Assembly: GCF_006438785.1 (NCBI RefSeq)
Contig: NZ_RCZB01000003.1
Location: forward strand, 248,001 to 312,000
DNA: 64,000 bases
Direction: 5' to 3'
Origin: Rhodanobacter glycinis
Lineage (GTDB): Bacteria > Pseudomonadota > Gammaproteobacteria > Xanthomonadales > Rhodanobacteraceae
Both the position numbers and the translations under genes were made by a program. Positions 9,682 through 18,096 of this stretch are shown in pieces. A model generated the notes under the pieces. The model had not been told where the DNA came from and did not search any database. It saw only the letters and a list, made by a program, of their open reading frames with translations. Numbering within the stretch: the stretch's first letter is position 1; each line of letters starts with the position of its first letter.

Positions 9682-10122
9682 TCAGTTATGCGCGATACCG
9701 GTCAGGCTGTGCATGTCGAGGTGGATCCCGCGCAGACGCGGCAATTGCCGTTGCAAGGTCAGCGCCGAGGCCGGCGGTGCGGCGGCAATCGCCTGCTCGA
9801 ACGCATGCAACAAGGCGCTTTCGTGATGGGCCAGTGCACGGATCCAGACGCTGTCGCGACGCGCGCCGGCGTGTGCCAGCCAGCCCGCCAGATGACGACG
9901 GGCAGCACCGCGCAAGCTGCCATGCTTGCTCGGCGTGCCGCCACCGGCCCGCCACTGCGCCTGCAGGTCGGCGATCAGCAGATCCAGCGTCTGAGCGTTT
10001 TCGCTCAGCACCACGCGCAAACCCGGCTCGCAGGCCGCGGCGGCATGCCGATAGAGCCGGCGCAAGTCGATGCTGCGCCGGATCAGTGCATTGCAGGTGG
10101 AGGATGGAACGTGGAGCGGCAT
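9682..10122 (-). CDS. DUF2383/PA2169-like four-helix protein
   Basis: The 146-residue product is almost all helical. It shows LIRRSIDLRRLYRHAA near the start, a GGTP turn, a SLRGAARRHL segment, and a second helix pair ending in a RGIHLDMHSL helix. This matches the ferritin-like DUF2383 (PA2169 family) layout. Several of the acidic residues that would bind metal in a true ferritin appear replaced (for example Asp/Arg instead of Glu in the first helix), so iron binding is doubtful. A strong Shine-Dalgarno (AGGAGG) precedes the ATG at 10122. It is nine bases before the DUF924 gene. Confidence 0.6.
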   Translation of the reverse strand: MPLHVPSSTCNALIRRSIDLRRLYRHAAAACEPGLRVVLSENAQTLDLLIADLQAQWRAGGGTPSKHGSLRGAARRHLAGWLAHAGARRDSVWIRALAHHESALLHAFEQAIAAAPPASALTLQRQLPRLRGIHLDMHSLTGIAHN

Positions 10123-10257
10123 GGGCCGCCTCCTGCCAGATCGGCGAATGGAACCTGGGTCATCGTCACCCCCGTCCACTTAGCGGAACATAAACCCGCC
10201 TGGCTTCGACGACAGGCAGTCAGCTGGCGGTGGGGATCACGATGCAGCCGGCCACGT

Positions 10258-11010
10258 TCACTGACCCACCTGCACCAGGTTCAGCGGCTTGCCGTCGCTG
10301 CCGCGCACACCTTGCTGCAGCTCGGCCAGACGCTGGATCGACGGGCACAACGCCTGGACCTGCGGACGCAGTGCCTGCATGCGCTGCTGCAGCCTGGGTT
10401 GCAGTTCGGTGGCGAGGTCAGCGGCACGGTCGCGCAGGCTGGCCGCGGCCTGCAAATCGCCGCCCAGGGCAGCATTGATCGCCTGCTGGCCTAGGTCGGC
10501 CGCCAGCAGCGGCAGCAGATCGGCGGCAATCTGGTTCATGTACTGGTTGGCGGCGTCGCCCTGCCAGTCGTGGCTGCTGCGGCTGGCCGCAATGCGCCGC
10601 TTCAGTTCGCTGGCGTGCTCACCCAGTCGACGGTCGAACTCGGTGCGGCTGCCGGAATCCAGACCCATGCCGTCGGCTTCGACGCGCATTGCCTGCGCCG
10701 CCATGTCCACTCCGTTCTGCGCCACCGAACGCACTCGCGGCGCCAGCGCGCGCAGTTCGCGTTCGAACAGCGCCAGCCGGTCCTGATCTTCCGCATTCAG
10801 ACGCGCCGCCGCGCCATCGGTACGCAACGCACCCTGTTGCAGTTCGACATGAAACGGCGCCGGCGCCGCCCGATCGAACAGCACGCTGTCGGTTTTCAGG
10901 GTGACGTCATAGCTGCTGCTGGCATGGCAGGTCGCTGCCAGATCCTGCGCATGCAGTGCAGGGCCGACAAACGATAAGGTGAGCAAAACCAGCAGTCGCT
11001 GCAGGCGCAT
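10258..11010 (-). CDS. DUF2884 (YggN-like) exported protein, copy 2
   Basis: This 250-residue exported protein has a signal peptide (about 1-21, ending LHAQ). As in the copy at 7487-8305, a Cys lies soon after cleavage (ATCHAS). There follow a DSVLFDR strand, QGALRTDG, a helix with DRLALFERELRALAP (compare DRLRQYENQVRALLP in copy 1), and a late Cys in ALCPSI. The matched order of these elements supports paralogy despite low overall identity. Function unknown. Nothing else on its strand is tightly linked to it, the next gene being 135 bases downstream. Confidence 0.75.
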   Translation of the reverse strand: MRLQRLLVLLTLSFVGPALHAQDLAATCHASSSYDVTLKTDSVLFDRAAPAPFHVELQQGALRTDGAAARLNAEDQDRLALFERELRALAPRVRSVAQNGVDMAAQAMRVEADGMGLDSGSRTEFDRRLGEHASELKRRIAASRSSHDWQGDAANQYMNQIAADLLPLLAADLGQQAINAALGGDLQAAASLRDRAADLATELQPRLQQRMQALRPQVQALCPSIQRLAELQQGVRGSDGKPLNLVQVGQ

Positions 11011-11079
11011 GGCGGTTCCTTTGAGAATGGTCGCCCAGCGATAGCCGACTGCGCCGCAACCGCGGCTGAACTGCTTCGC

Positions 11080-11553
11080 TCAGCGGCGACGCGAGCGAAA
11101 CTGCGCTCGCACTGCCGGCCGTCCCAATTGCCAGGCCAGCCACAACAGCAGTGGCATCGCGAGGGCCTTCAACGCCAGCGCGACCTGCCAGGTGCGTTGC
11201 GCGCGCGCGATCATCCACAACGCGACCTCGCCGAGCTGGGGTTGTGCCATCGCATGCTGCCGGGCGATGGAGAAATCACCCCACTGTCGCAACATGAGCG
11301 CGCCGGTAAGCAGCACCCACAGCGCGAGCACCACGGCAAGCACCTGCATGGCGGGCCGGGCCCAGGCCTGTCGCAGGATGCAGCCGCCGCATACCACGAT
11401 GACCAGCAACGCGGCTGTCAGATAAGCGTATTCGCCGTGCTGCAGATACTGCACCGAGCCCATTGCGGCAAACAGCAGCAGGATCCACAAGCCGATCGCC
11501 CATGCCGAAAAACGCCGTGTCGACGGCGTGCCGGCACGGACTACCCATGGCAT
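11080..11553 (-). CDS. Four-helix integral membrane protein, unknown
   Basis: This 157-residue protein has four predicted membrane helices (about 17-36, 42-62, 68-88 and 125-143) and a basic C terminus (RSRRR). No family motif is recognised. The stop of the upstream exported peroxiredoxin overlaps this start (TGATG), so translation is probably coupled, and a role with that protein is possible. Nothing in the sequence shows what it does. Confidence 0.7.
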   Translation of the reverse strand: MPWVVRAGTPSTRRFSAWAIGLWILLLFAAMGSVQYLQHGEYAYLTAALLVIVVCGGCILRQAWARPAMQVLAVVLALWVLLTGALMLRQWGDFSIARQHAMAQPQLGEVALWMIARAQRTWQVALALKALAMPLLLWLAWQLGRPAVRAQFRSRRR

Positions 11554-12083
11554 CAGGGCGCCGCCTTCAACGCGGCCAGATCACTCATTACCTGGGCCGA
11601 GTTCTTCTCCGGGTCGACATCCACATAGACCTTGGCGATCTTGCCCTGCGGGTCGATCAGAAAGGTGGTGCGCCTGGCGTAGTGCATGCCCTTGTGCTCG
11701 GTGAGTACGCCGTAGCTGGTGGCCACCGTGCGGTCGGCGTCGGCCAGCAGCGGGAATGGCACGTGATATTTCGCGGCGAATTCAGCGTGCGACTTCACGT
11801 CGTCGAGGCTCACGCCCACTACTTCAGCACCGGCCTTGCGCAGCTTGGCGATGTCATCGCGGAACGTGCAGACCTCGGTGGTGCAGCCGGGCGTGAAATC
11901 CTTCGGGTAGAAATACATCACCAGCCACTGGCCATGAAAATCGGCCGGGGTGCGCCAGTGACCGTTCTGGTCCTGCAGGCGGAACGCCGGGGCAGCTTCT
12001 CCCACCTGCGGGCTGGCAGCAAACACCGGGGCAACCAGCGCGCACAACAGGGTCAACATGAGCAAACAGAAAAGACGGCGCAT
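11553..12083 (-). CDS. Exported peroxiredoxin, BCP/PrxQ type
   Basis: This 176-residue thiol peroxidase reduces hydroperoxides. The core motif PKDFTPGCTTEVCTFRD contains the peroxidatic Cys and a second Cys four residues on (C-x4-C), typical of BCP/PrxQ. The redox core is preceded by a clear signal peptide (MRRLFCLLMLTLLCAL..., cleavage after VFA), so it is predicted to act in the periplasm, whereas the E. coli enzyme Bcp is cytosolic. It overlaps the next membrane-protein gene by one base. The start at 12083 places the signal peptide correctly. Confidence 0.88.
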   Translation of the reverse strand: MRRLFCLLMLTLLCALVAPVFAASPQVGEAAPAFRLQDQNGHWRTPADFHGQWLVMYFYPKDFTPGCTTEVCTFRDDIAKLRKAGAEVVGVSLDDVKSHAEFAAKYHVPFPLLADADRTVATSYGVLTEHKGMHYARRTTFLIDPQGKIAKVYVDVDPEKNSAQVMSDLAALKAAP

Positions 12084-12474
12084 GACGAGATCTCCAACCG
12101 GGAAAAGGCGACTACCACATCCCAGTTTACGCCCGCACACGCCGTGAAGGGCTGGTGCCGAAAGACTTCAGCAGGGCCATGACGATTTACACATCACAGT
12201 TTTTGATGGGTGGGGGCGCTCGCCAGCGACCGGGACTTCCCACGCTGAGTGGCAGAACCCCATCCTACCCAAGCCCGGACGGACATAATTCCGCTGATTT
12301 GCGCCATGGCATTGCGCGCGCCATGCAGCAGACGGCGTCCGGCTGACGCCGGCTGTCTCGAAAGACCTTCGGCGACACGTCATCCCGGCTGTTGCCTGGA
12401 TGACGTGTTTACAGGATGGGGCGATGACTGCCGCAGCCGTACAGAGCGGACGTCATTTGCCGACGCGGGCATGC
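12084..12474. other. Intergenic stretch with an imperfectly terminator-like hairpin
   Basis: No credible gene is present; the short open frames here lack ribosome sites and family features. An 11-bp perfect inverted repeat at 12375-12385 / 12398-12408 with a 12-base loop follows the end of the chloroperoxidase gene on the minus strand. It lacks a T run, so it is at best a weak terminator. The left end must carry the promoter of the peroxiredoxin gene, which I cannot pinpoint. Confidence 0.5.
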
Positions 12475-13464
12475 TCAGCTGCGGAAGAACGCCAGCATGT
12501 CCCGATTGATGACATCGGCATTGACGGTCAGCATGCCATGCGGATAGCCCTTGTAGATCTTGAGCGTGGCATGCTTCAGCAGCTTGGCCGAAAGCGGCGC
12601 CGAGTCGGCGATCGGCACGATCTGGTCGTCGTCGCCGTGCATCACCAGCGTCGGCACGTCGATGGCCTTGAGATCGTCCGTGAAGTCGGTCTCCGAGAAC
12701 GCCTTGATGCCGTCGTAATGCGCGTTGGCGGCGCCCATCATGCCCTGGCGCCACCAGTTGTCGACGACACTCGGCACGGCCTTGGCATCGGGTCGGTTGA
12801 AGCCGTAGAACGGCCCCGACGACAGGTCGCGATAAAATTTGGCGCGGTTGGCAGCCAGTGCGTCGCGCAGGCCGTCGAACACCTCGATCGGCAGCCCGCC
12901 GGGATTGCCCGGCGTTTTCACCATTAACGGCGGTACCGCGCTCATCAGCACCAACTTGGCGACACGGCCCACCCCGTGACGTGCGACATAACGCGTCGCT
13001 TCGCCGCCGCCGGTGGAGTGGCCAACGTGGATGGCGTCGCGCAGATCCAGATGCGCGGCCAACGCCGCGACATCGGCGGCATAGTGGTCCATGTCGTGGC
13101 CGCCGCTGACCTGAGAAGACCGGCCATGACCACGGCGATCGTGAGCGATGACGCGGTATCCATGATGGAGGAAGAACAGCATCTGCGCGTCCCAGTCGTC
13201 GCCGGAAAGCGGCCAGCCGTGGTGGAACACGATGGGCTGACCCGAGCCCCAGTCCTTGTAGAAGATTTCGGTGCCGTCTTTCGTGATGATCGAATTCATG
13301 TCTTGGTTTCTCTGCTTGGGGGAGGAAGGGAAGCGCCCGGCAGCTGCCCGAGCGGGCAGCGACAGTGGCAAGGCAACTGCGACCGCGGTGGTCAGGCCCA
13401 TGGCGAGGAGCTGTCGGCGGCGTGGATCGGTTGGAGCTACATCGCTTGAGTGTCGCATCGTCAT
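12475..13464 (-). CDS. Alpha/beta hydrolase, non-haem chloroperoxidase type, with Tat-like signal
   Basis: The 329-residue protein has an alpha/beta-hydrolase fold of the cofactor-free haloperoxidase/perhydrolase group. It shows the oxyanion HHGWP, nucleophile elbow GHSTGGGE (Ser150), acid in HGDDDQ (about 278-280) and His309 in YPHGM. The first 55 residues are an extension with a twin-arginine motif (DPRRRQLL) and a hydrophobic core ending ARAAA, so export by Tat is predicted. The start at 13464 has GGAGA five bases before it; an internal ATG at 13299 (MNSIITKDG) is where cytosolic relatives begin. It follows the cytochrome b gene by 110 bases. Confidence 0.88.
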   Translation of the reverse strand: MTMRHSSDVAPTDPRRRQLLAMGLTTAVAVALPLSLPARAAAGRFPSSPKQRNQDMNSIITKDGTEIFYKDWGSGQPIVFHHGWPLSGDDWDAQMLFFLHHGYRVIAHDRRGHGRSSQVSGGHDMDHYAADVAALAAHLDLRDAIHVGHSTGGGEATRYVARHGVGRVAKLVLMSAVPPLMVKTPGNPGGLPIEVFDGLRDALAANRAKFYRDLSSGPFYGFNRPDAKAVPSVVDNWWRQGMMGAANAHYDGIKAFSETDFTDDLKAIDVPTLVMHGDDDQIVPIADSAPLSAKLLKHATLKIYKGYPHGMLTVNADVINRDMLAFFRS

Positions 13465-13574
13465 GCTCGTCTCCATTGGATACAGTGAAGGACGCGTTAT
13501 CCATCCGTCATCGTCGCTATCGCGTCGGTGGCTGCGGGCTGCGTCTGGCTGAACACCAACGGCGCGAGGCAGCC

Positions 13575-14867
13575 TCACGCATGGGCTTTCACGCGCTCCG
13601 GGACCGGCCTTGGCCGCTCGAGGCCAAGGCGTGTGTATAGCCATAGGAAGATGAAGAACCCGAAGTACCCCGTCACCATCGAGCGGCCGAAGACGTTCTC
13701 CAAGGTCGTGACGTCCGCACCGGGAAACCAGGCTGGAATCACTTCCGCCGTGACGCCGGCACCCACCAGTCCCAGGCCGAGGAACGAGCAGACCAGGACG
13801 CCCAGCGCAACGCGGAAGCCGACACCGCGATAGCGCACCGAGCGGACCTCGCCCCGGTCGATCCACGGCAGCAGGGCCAGCAGCAGGATCGCGCCGAACA
13901 TGGCCAGCACGCCCCAGATCGTGGTGCCCAGGAAGGACGGGAACGTGCGCAAGATGGCGTAGAACGGCGTGAAGTACCACACCGGCTTGATATGCAAAGG
14001 CGTGACGAGGTTGTTCGCCGGGATGAAGTTGTCGTGCTCCAGGAACCAGCCGCCAAAAGTCGGCGCGAAGAACACGATGAACGCCGCAACCGTCAGGAAG
14101 AACGCCGCAGCGAAGATATCGTGGACGGTGTAATACGGGTGAAACGGGATGCCGTCGGCGGGCTTCAGCGCGTCCCAGCGGTTGCCCTTGGGACCCTTCT
14201 TGATCTCCACGCCGTCCGGGTTGTTCGAGCCCACCTCGTGCAACGCGAGGATGTGCAGCACAACCAGCAGCAACAGCGCCAGCGGCATCGCGATCACGTG
14301 CAACGCGAAGAAGCGGTTCAGCGTGGCGTTGGCGGGAAGATAGTCACCCATGATCCATTCCACCAGGGCATGGCCAATCACCGGAATCGTGCCGAACAGC
14401 GAGATGATCACCTTGGCGCCCCAGAATGACATCTGGCCCCGTGGCAGCACGTAGCCCATGAAGGCCTCGGCCATCAGCACCACGAAAATCAACACGCCGA
14501 GGATCCACACCAGCTCGCGCGGACGCTTGAACGAGCCATACATGATGCCGCGGAACATGTGCAGGAACACCGTTACGAAAAACAGCGACGCGCCGGTCGA
14601 ATGCATGTAGCGGATCAGCCAGCCCCATTCCACGTCGCGCATGATGTATTCGACCGAATCGAACGCGCCCGCCGCGGTCGGGCTGTAGTTCATGGCGAGG
14701 AAGATGCCGGTGACGATCTGGTTGGCCAGCACCAGCAGGTTGCACGTGCCGAAGTAATACCAGAGGTTGAAGTTCTTCGGCGCGTAGTACTCGGTCAGGT
14801 GCTTCCGCGCCATGCCGTTCAGCCCAGGCGCACGCTCGAGTATCCAGTTGTAAAAACGTGTGAGCAT
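13575..14867 (-). CDS. petB: Cytochrome b of the cytochrome bc1 complex (orphan copy)
   Basis: This 430-residue integral membrane subunit carries two b haems and oxidises quinol. Haem ligands are His89/His103 and His190/His205; the quinol-site motif is PVWY rather than PEWY, as in many beta/gammaproteobacteria. About eight or nine membrane helices are visible. The Rieske and cytochrome c1 genes that normally flank it are absent: an antitoxin-like gene lies 43 bases upstream and a chloroperoxidase downstream. It could be a second copy with a special partner, or the genome's only copy in a rearranged locus. Confidence 0.92.
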   Translation of the reverse strand: MLTRFYNWILERAPGLNGMARKHLTEYYAPKNFNLWYYFGTCNLLVLANQIVTGIFLAMNYSPTAAGAFDSVEYIMRDVEWGWLIRYMHSTGASLFFVTVFLHMFRGIMYGSFKRPRELVWILGVLIFVVLMAEAFMGYVLPRGQMSFWGAKVIISLFGTIPVIGHALVEWIMGDYLPANATLNRFFALHVIAMPLALLLLVVLHILALHEVGSNNPDGVEIKKGPKGNRWDALKPADGIPFHPYYTVHDIFAAAFFLTVAAFIVFFAPTFGGWFLEHDNFIPANNLVTPLHIKPVWYFTPFYAILRTFPSFLGTTIWGVLAMFGAILLLALLPWIDRGEVRSVRYRGVGFRVALGVLVCSFLGLGLVGAGVTAEVIPAWFPGADVTTLENVFGRSMVTGYFGFFIFLWLYTRLGLERPRPVPERVKAHA

Positions 14868-14910
14868 GGTTGCCTCGAATCACTCCGTGCAGGATGGCGG
14901 CGTAGACGCT

Positions 14911-15222
14911 TCAGCAGGCCAGTTGGAGGTCGGAAGGGCGGCGCGGCACGTCCGCTTCGCCAAATCCCTCCCACAGGTCCCACACACGGTCTTCGTCACC
15001 TTCGGCCAATTGATCACAAGGGGATTTTCCGCCGCAGGCACGACTGGGGGCGCATAGCCAGTGAGCGGCGCGTCTCTTGCTCCCGGCATCTTCGAGCAGA
15101 GCCCGGGCAAGCGATGGCCAGCGACTCTCGACCGCATCGAAGGCAGTCAATGCAAGCGCTTCGCGGCGGGCCGCGATGGTTGCGATTTCCCTGGCTATGT
15201 TGCCGAACTTGTTTTTTCGCAT
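14911..15222 (-). CDS. ParS/MbcA-like antitoxin-domain protein (DUF2384-like)
   Basis: The protein has 103 residues. The C-terminal half, RRAAHWLCAPSRACGGKSP followed by QLAEGDEDRVWDLW, follows the usual pattern of the Xre/MbcA/ParS toxin-binding domain: a helix, WL..P, a G-rich turn, 'spldll' and a helix with xxVxxLL. The N terminus is a basic helix. No RES-type toxin gene adjoins it. It is read in the same direction as cytochrome b, 43 bases upstream. The start at 15222 lacks a good ribosome site; an ATG at 15255 is the alternative. Both the family call and its expression need a search to confirm. Confidence 0.5.
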   Translation of the reverse strand: MRKNKFGNIAREIATIAARREALALTAFDAVESRWPSLARALLEDAGSKRRAAHWLCAPSRACGGKSPCDQLAEGDEDRVWDLWEGFGEADVPRRPSDLQLAC

Positions 15223-15848
15223 GACGAGCCACTTGGTGAATGGAAGCGGAGGCATGAGTCATCGGCGTGTGACATCCATGGCTCACGCCGTCACGGATGG
15301 GGCGCAGAAACGCAATGACTACCTCTGTGCGACCCAGCGTCACCCGCTGTTCTGCGGGAAAGATTTCCGGCTCACTGATCAGTTCGTTGGCGCTCCGTGA
15401 TGGCGACCGGCGGACTCCTGGAGTTCGGTGGAATCGGCTTTTCCGGCGTGGAAAGCAGCGTAGGTCCCGATGCCCGGGCGCGGTAGATCGGCGCAGGTGC
15501 TCGCCGTGTTGTCTCGCGCGCACCAATCGGCGCCGGCCGTGTTGGCAGGCGCCGATTGCCATGCGGGGTGAGCACGGCGCCTTGCTGCCGCCACGCACTC
15601 GCCTGCCGAATCCCGGGGCTCGATACAGCCGTCATTGAGAATCGGGACGGAAAGCACGGTGTGCACCACCGGAACTCGAACCTGCCCGCCAGCCGGCTTT
15701 GTGCGTTCGGCATTGATGCATTTGAGGAAGCGCTGTCGTTCCCGTTCCGGATCTACCCGGCCGCGACAGAGCCTCCTAGCATCGGCAGCGCAAGCCGGGG
15801 ATGTGGATACTCCGACGCGCCAGCCGGATCATGAATCACGAGGCAGAC
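15223..15848. other. Gene-free stretch with an 11-bp hairpin
   Basis: Open frames exist on both strands here but none has a ribosome site, a family motif or consistent codon bias, so I see no gene. An 11-bp perfect inverted repeat, CAATCGGCGCC and its complement, lies at 15524-15534 and 15548-15558 around a 13-base loop. GTGCTC/GAGCAC copies flank it, which could extend a longer structured RNA. The stretch separates the divergent cytochrome b and SDR units and may hold their promoters. Confidence 0.5.
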
Positions 15849-16613
15849 ATGAACATCGTCGTCATCGGCGGAAGAGGCCTGGTAGGACGGAATGTCGTCG
15901 AGAGACTTCGTTCGCAAGGCTACCGGGTGTCGGCTGCGTCCCGGTCGACCGGCGTCGATCTGATCTCCGGACGTGGGTTGGCGGAAAGTCTGGTCGGGGC
16001 CGACGTCGTTGTCGATGTCAGCAATTCGCCGACCTTCGACGACATGGCCGCCTTCGAATTCTTCAAGACCGCCACCTTCAATCTCCTCGATGCCGAGAAG
16101 CACGCCGGCGTGAAGCATCACGTGTCGCTTTCGGTGGTCGGAACCGGCCGTCTCGAGGCAAGCCCCTACCTCCATGGAAAGGCGCTGCAGGAACGCCTGA
16201 TCGCCTCGTCCGGCATCCCGTTCACCATCGTGCACGCGACGCAGTTCTACGAATTTCTTCTCGACATCATCACCTACGCCGTCGGTGGCCAGACCATCCA
16301 TCTGTCGCCTGCCTATATCGAGCCCGTTGCTTCGGATGACGTTGCCGCGACGATCGCACGGGTTGCCGCCAAGGCACCTCTCAATGGCTCGATCGAGATT
16401 GCCGGCCCGGAGCGGGGACGAATGTCCGAGCTCATCCAGCGATTCGTCAGGGATATGGAAGCGCCGTACGAGGTGCGAACCGATGTTCGCGCGCCCTATT
16501 TTGGTGCCATGCTCGACGAGTTCGTACTGCTTCCGCGCAAAGACGCCGAGCGCGGCGAACTGGGGTTTCAGGCCTGGTTCGAACAGTCGGAATATGCGCG
16601 CGCCGACTGGTGA
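15849..16613 (+). CDS. Atypical NAD(P)-binding SDR / NmrA-like reductase
   Basis: The protein has 254 residues. It starts with a Rossmann nucleotide-binding motif, VVIGGRGLVGRNVVE, and has a YLHGK segment that fits the YxxxK catalytic pattern of SDRs. The N-terminal two thirds are the cofactor domain; the rest (PYFGAMLDEF onward) is a substrate-binding cap. Such proteins reduce unknown small molecules or act as NAD(P)H sensors. ATG at 15849 is preceded by GAGG five bases upstream; an in-frame ATG at 15831 is less likely. The neighbouring genes do not point to a pathway. Confidence 0.8.
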   Translation: MNIVVIGGRGLVGRNVVERLRSQGYRVSAASRSTGVDLISGRGLAESLVGADVVVDVSNSPTFDDMAAFEFFKTATFNLLDAEKHAGVKHHVSLSVVGTGRLEASPYLHGKALQERLIASSGIPFTIVHATQFYEFLLDIITYAVGGQTIHLSPAYIEPVASDDVAATIARVAAKAPLNGSIEIAGPERGRMSELIQRFVRDMEAPYEVRTDVRAPYFGAMLDEFVLLPRKDAERGELGFQAWFEQSEYARADW

Positions 16614-16700
16614 CTCATCACCGCCGCTCATGCCACCGCCAGCTGTCGTGCATCCAGCCGTTACCTTCGCGTCAAAAGGCACCTGCTCGCTCATGGCGCA

Positions 16701-16743
16701 CACAAACGAAGGGCGCCATGCGGCGCCCTTCGTTTGTGCTATT
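16701..16743. terminator. Bidirectional terminator between convergent genes
   Basis: A 17-bp perfect stem (16701-16717 with 16722-16738) with a four-base ATGC loop lies between the SDR gene and the secreted-protein gene, which point toward each other. The plus-strand side continues CTATTT, a modest T tract. The stem is long enough to serve both directions. Confidence 0.8.
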
Positions 16744-16753
16744 TCAGCGGGTA

Positions 16754-17212
16754 TCAGCGTTTGCTGATGGTGAACTTGCCCACCGAGACACCCAGGTTGA
16801 CGCCTTCGCCGGTACCGGCCAGTGCCAGCGAGGTGGTGCCCTTGGTCAGCACCTGCGCAGTGGAACTCTTGACCACGCCAGCCTCGGCGCCGGCCTGGGC
16901 GTAACTGCCGTACACGTCATCGATGCTGTGCACGTTGCTGATCTCGCCCTTGCCGTGGTCGATGTGGTACTTGCCGGCGGTGAGGCCACCGCCCACCACC
17001 ACGATCTTCACGTTCGAACGCTGGCCGTTGTCACAGGTAATCGTGCCATTGCCTTCGGCGTGCTTGTAGATGAGCGACCAGCCGGACAGGTTGAACGCGA
17101 GATCACATTTCACGCTGGCTTCGGCAGCCTGGGCGTTGCCTGTCGGCAAAGCGGTCATCGCACCTGCGCAGGCCAGCACCAGGGCAGCCATTCCAAAAGT
17201 ACGCTTGATCAT
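16754..17212 (-). CDS. Secreted protein of unknown function
   Basis: The 152-residue product begins with a signal peptide (about 1-29, ending AQA). The mature domain has two Cys residues near its N terminus (VKCDLAF, ITCDNGQ), and then glycine-rich beta segments: VVVGGGLTAGKY, GSYAQAGAEAG, and GVNLGVSVGKFTI. The pattern recalls the SYLF/EipA-type small beta domains, but I cannot assign the family. A strong Shine-Dalgarno (AAGGAG) precedes the ATG. No neighbour suggests a pathway. Confidence 0.7.
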   Translation of the reverse strand: MIKRTFGMAALVLACAGAMTALPTGNAQAAEASVKCDLAFNLSGWSLIYKHAEGNGTITCDNGQRSNVKIVVVGGGLTAGKYHIDHGKGEISNVHSIDDVYGSYAQAGAEAGVVKSSTAQVLTKGTTSLALAGTGEGVNLGVSVGKFTISKR

Positions 17213-17527
17213 CAGTCATCTCCTTGGGTTAGTGCGGATCGGATTCGGGCGGATCTAATTCATTAGCCGCCGCAAGGTCGGGCTGCCCCTCGAAAGGTCG
17301 GCAGACCGCTGCGTGGTGGTCGAATCGTGTGCATGCCAGCGTGATAGCCGCGTGCAGGAACGTGACTACCTGTTCAGGCTGCGGCCTTGATGGTTCGGTA
17401 ACAAACTGCCGCGCAGACTGCAATCGCACGCGCGCCGCTCACCTCGCAATGAAACCGGGGTTGTGACATCGCTGGCACCGTGCATAGACTCGACCCGGCC
17501 TGGAGCCGATCGCCACAAGGGAGAACC
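17213..17527. other. Intergenic stretch between divergent genes
   Basis: This 315-base gap separates the secreted-protein gene (minus) from the universal stress protein gene (plus). It must hold both promoters. I see no ORF with a ribosome site and no clear repeat or operator. Confidence 0.5.
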
Positions 17528-17944
17528 ATGGTCAAGTATTCACTGGTGGGTTACGACGGCTCCGATGCCTCGCGCCGCGCGTTCCAGTTCGCCATCGAGC
17601 TGGCCCGCTGCGCGCATGGCCGGGTGCGCGTGGTGTCGGTGCTGCAGGTCACCGAGGGTGGCGCCGATGCCTGCGCGCTGATGATGGCCGACTCCGGCAC
17701 CCGGCGCGCGCAGGAACTGCTGGAGGAACTCCAGGCGATGGTGCCGGACGCCGCCAGTCTGGTAGATGTGGAACTGATCCATGGCAGCCCCGGCGATGTC
17801 CTGCTCAGTCAGATCGAACAGCACGGCATTGACCACATCGTGATCGGCCACACCGAGCGCGGCGCCCTGGCGCGCTGGCTGCTCGGCTCGGTATCCGGCA
17901 ACGTGCTGGCACGCGCCCACGTACCGGTGACGGTGGTGCGCTGA
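17528..17944 (+). CDS. Universal stress protein, UspA family
   Basis: The 138-residue product has a single Usp domain: VGYDGSDASRRAFQFAIELAR at the start (nucleotide-binding Asp), HGSPGDVL in the middle, and IVIGHTERGALARWLLGSVS near the end. The last segment aligns with the G-2x-G-9x-G(S/T) nucleotide signature but has Glu at the second Gly position, so ATP binding may be altered. Usp proteins accumulate in stress and stasis. Start chosen because GGGAGAAC precedes MVKYS. Confidence 0.92.
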   Translation: MVKYSLVGYDGSDASRRAFQFAIELARCAHGRVRVVSVLQVTEGGADACALMMADSGTRRAQELLEELQAMVPDAASLVDVELIHGSPGDVLLSQIEQHGIDHIVIGHTERGALARWLLGSVSGNVLARAHVPVTVVR

Positions 17945-18096
17945 GACAGCGGTGGCGACGGGTGTTGCTGAACGGCAAGTCGGGTCGCGTTAATCCAGTA
18001 CGGTGGGCAGGCCGTATGCTGCGTCATCCCTTTGTCATGTGAGGACGGGCCACGTCGACCCCGCCGCCATGCCGAGCTGACACACAGGAAATCCGC

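Noticed and set aside
15297..15638. A 113-codon plus-strand frame in the gene-free stretch.
   Set aside because: It has an Arg-rich shadow-like composition, no ribosome site, and overlaps competing frames on both strands.
15672..15690. A GTTCGAG-like string on the minus strand, similar to a tRNA T-loop.
   Set aside because: The bases around it do not pair as a five-bp T stem, and no D or anticodon arm can be found.
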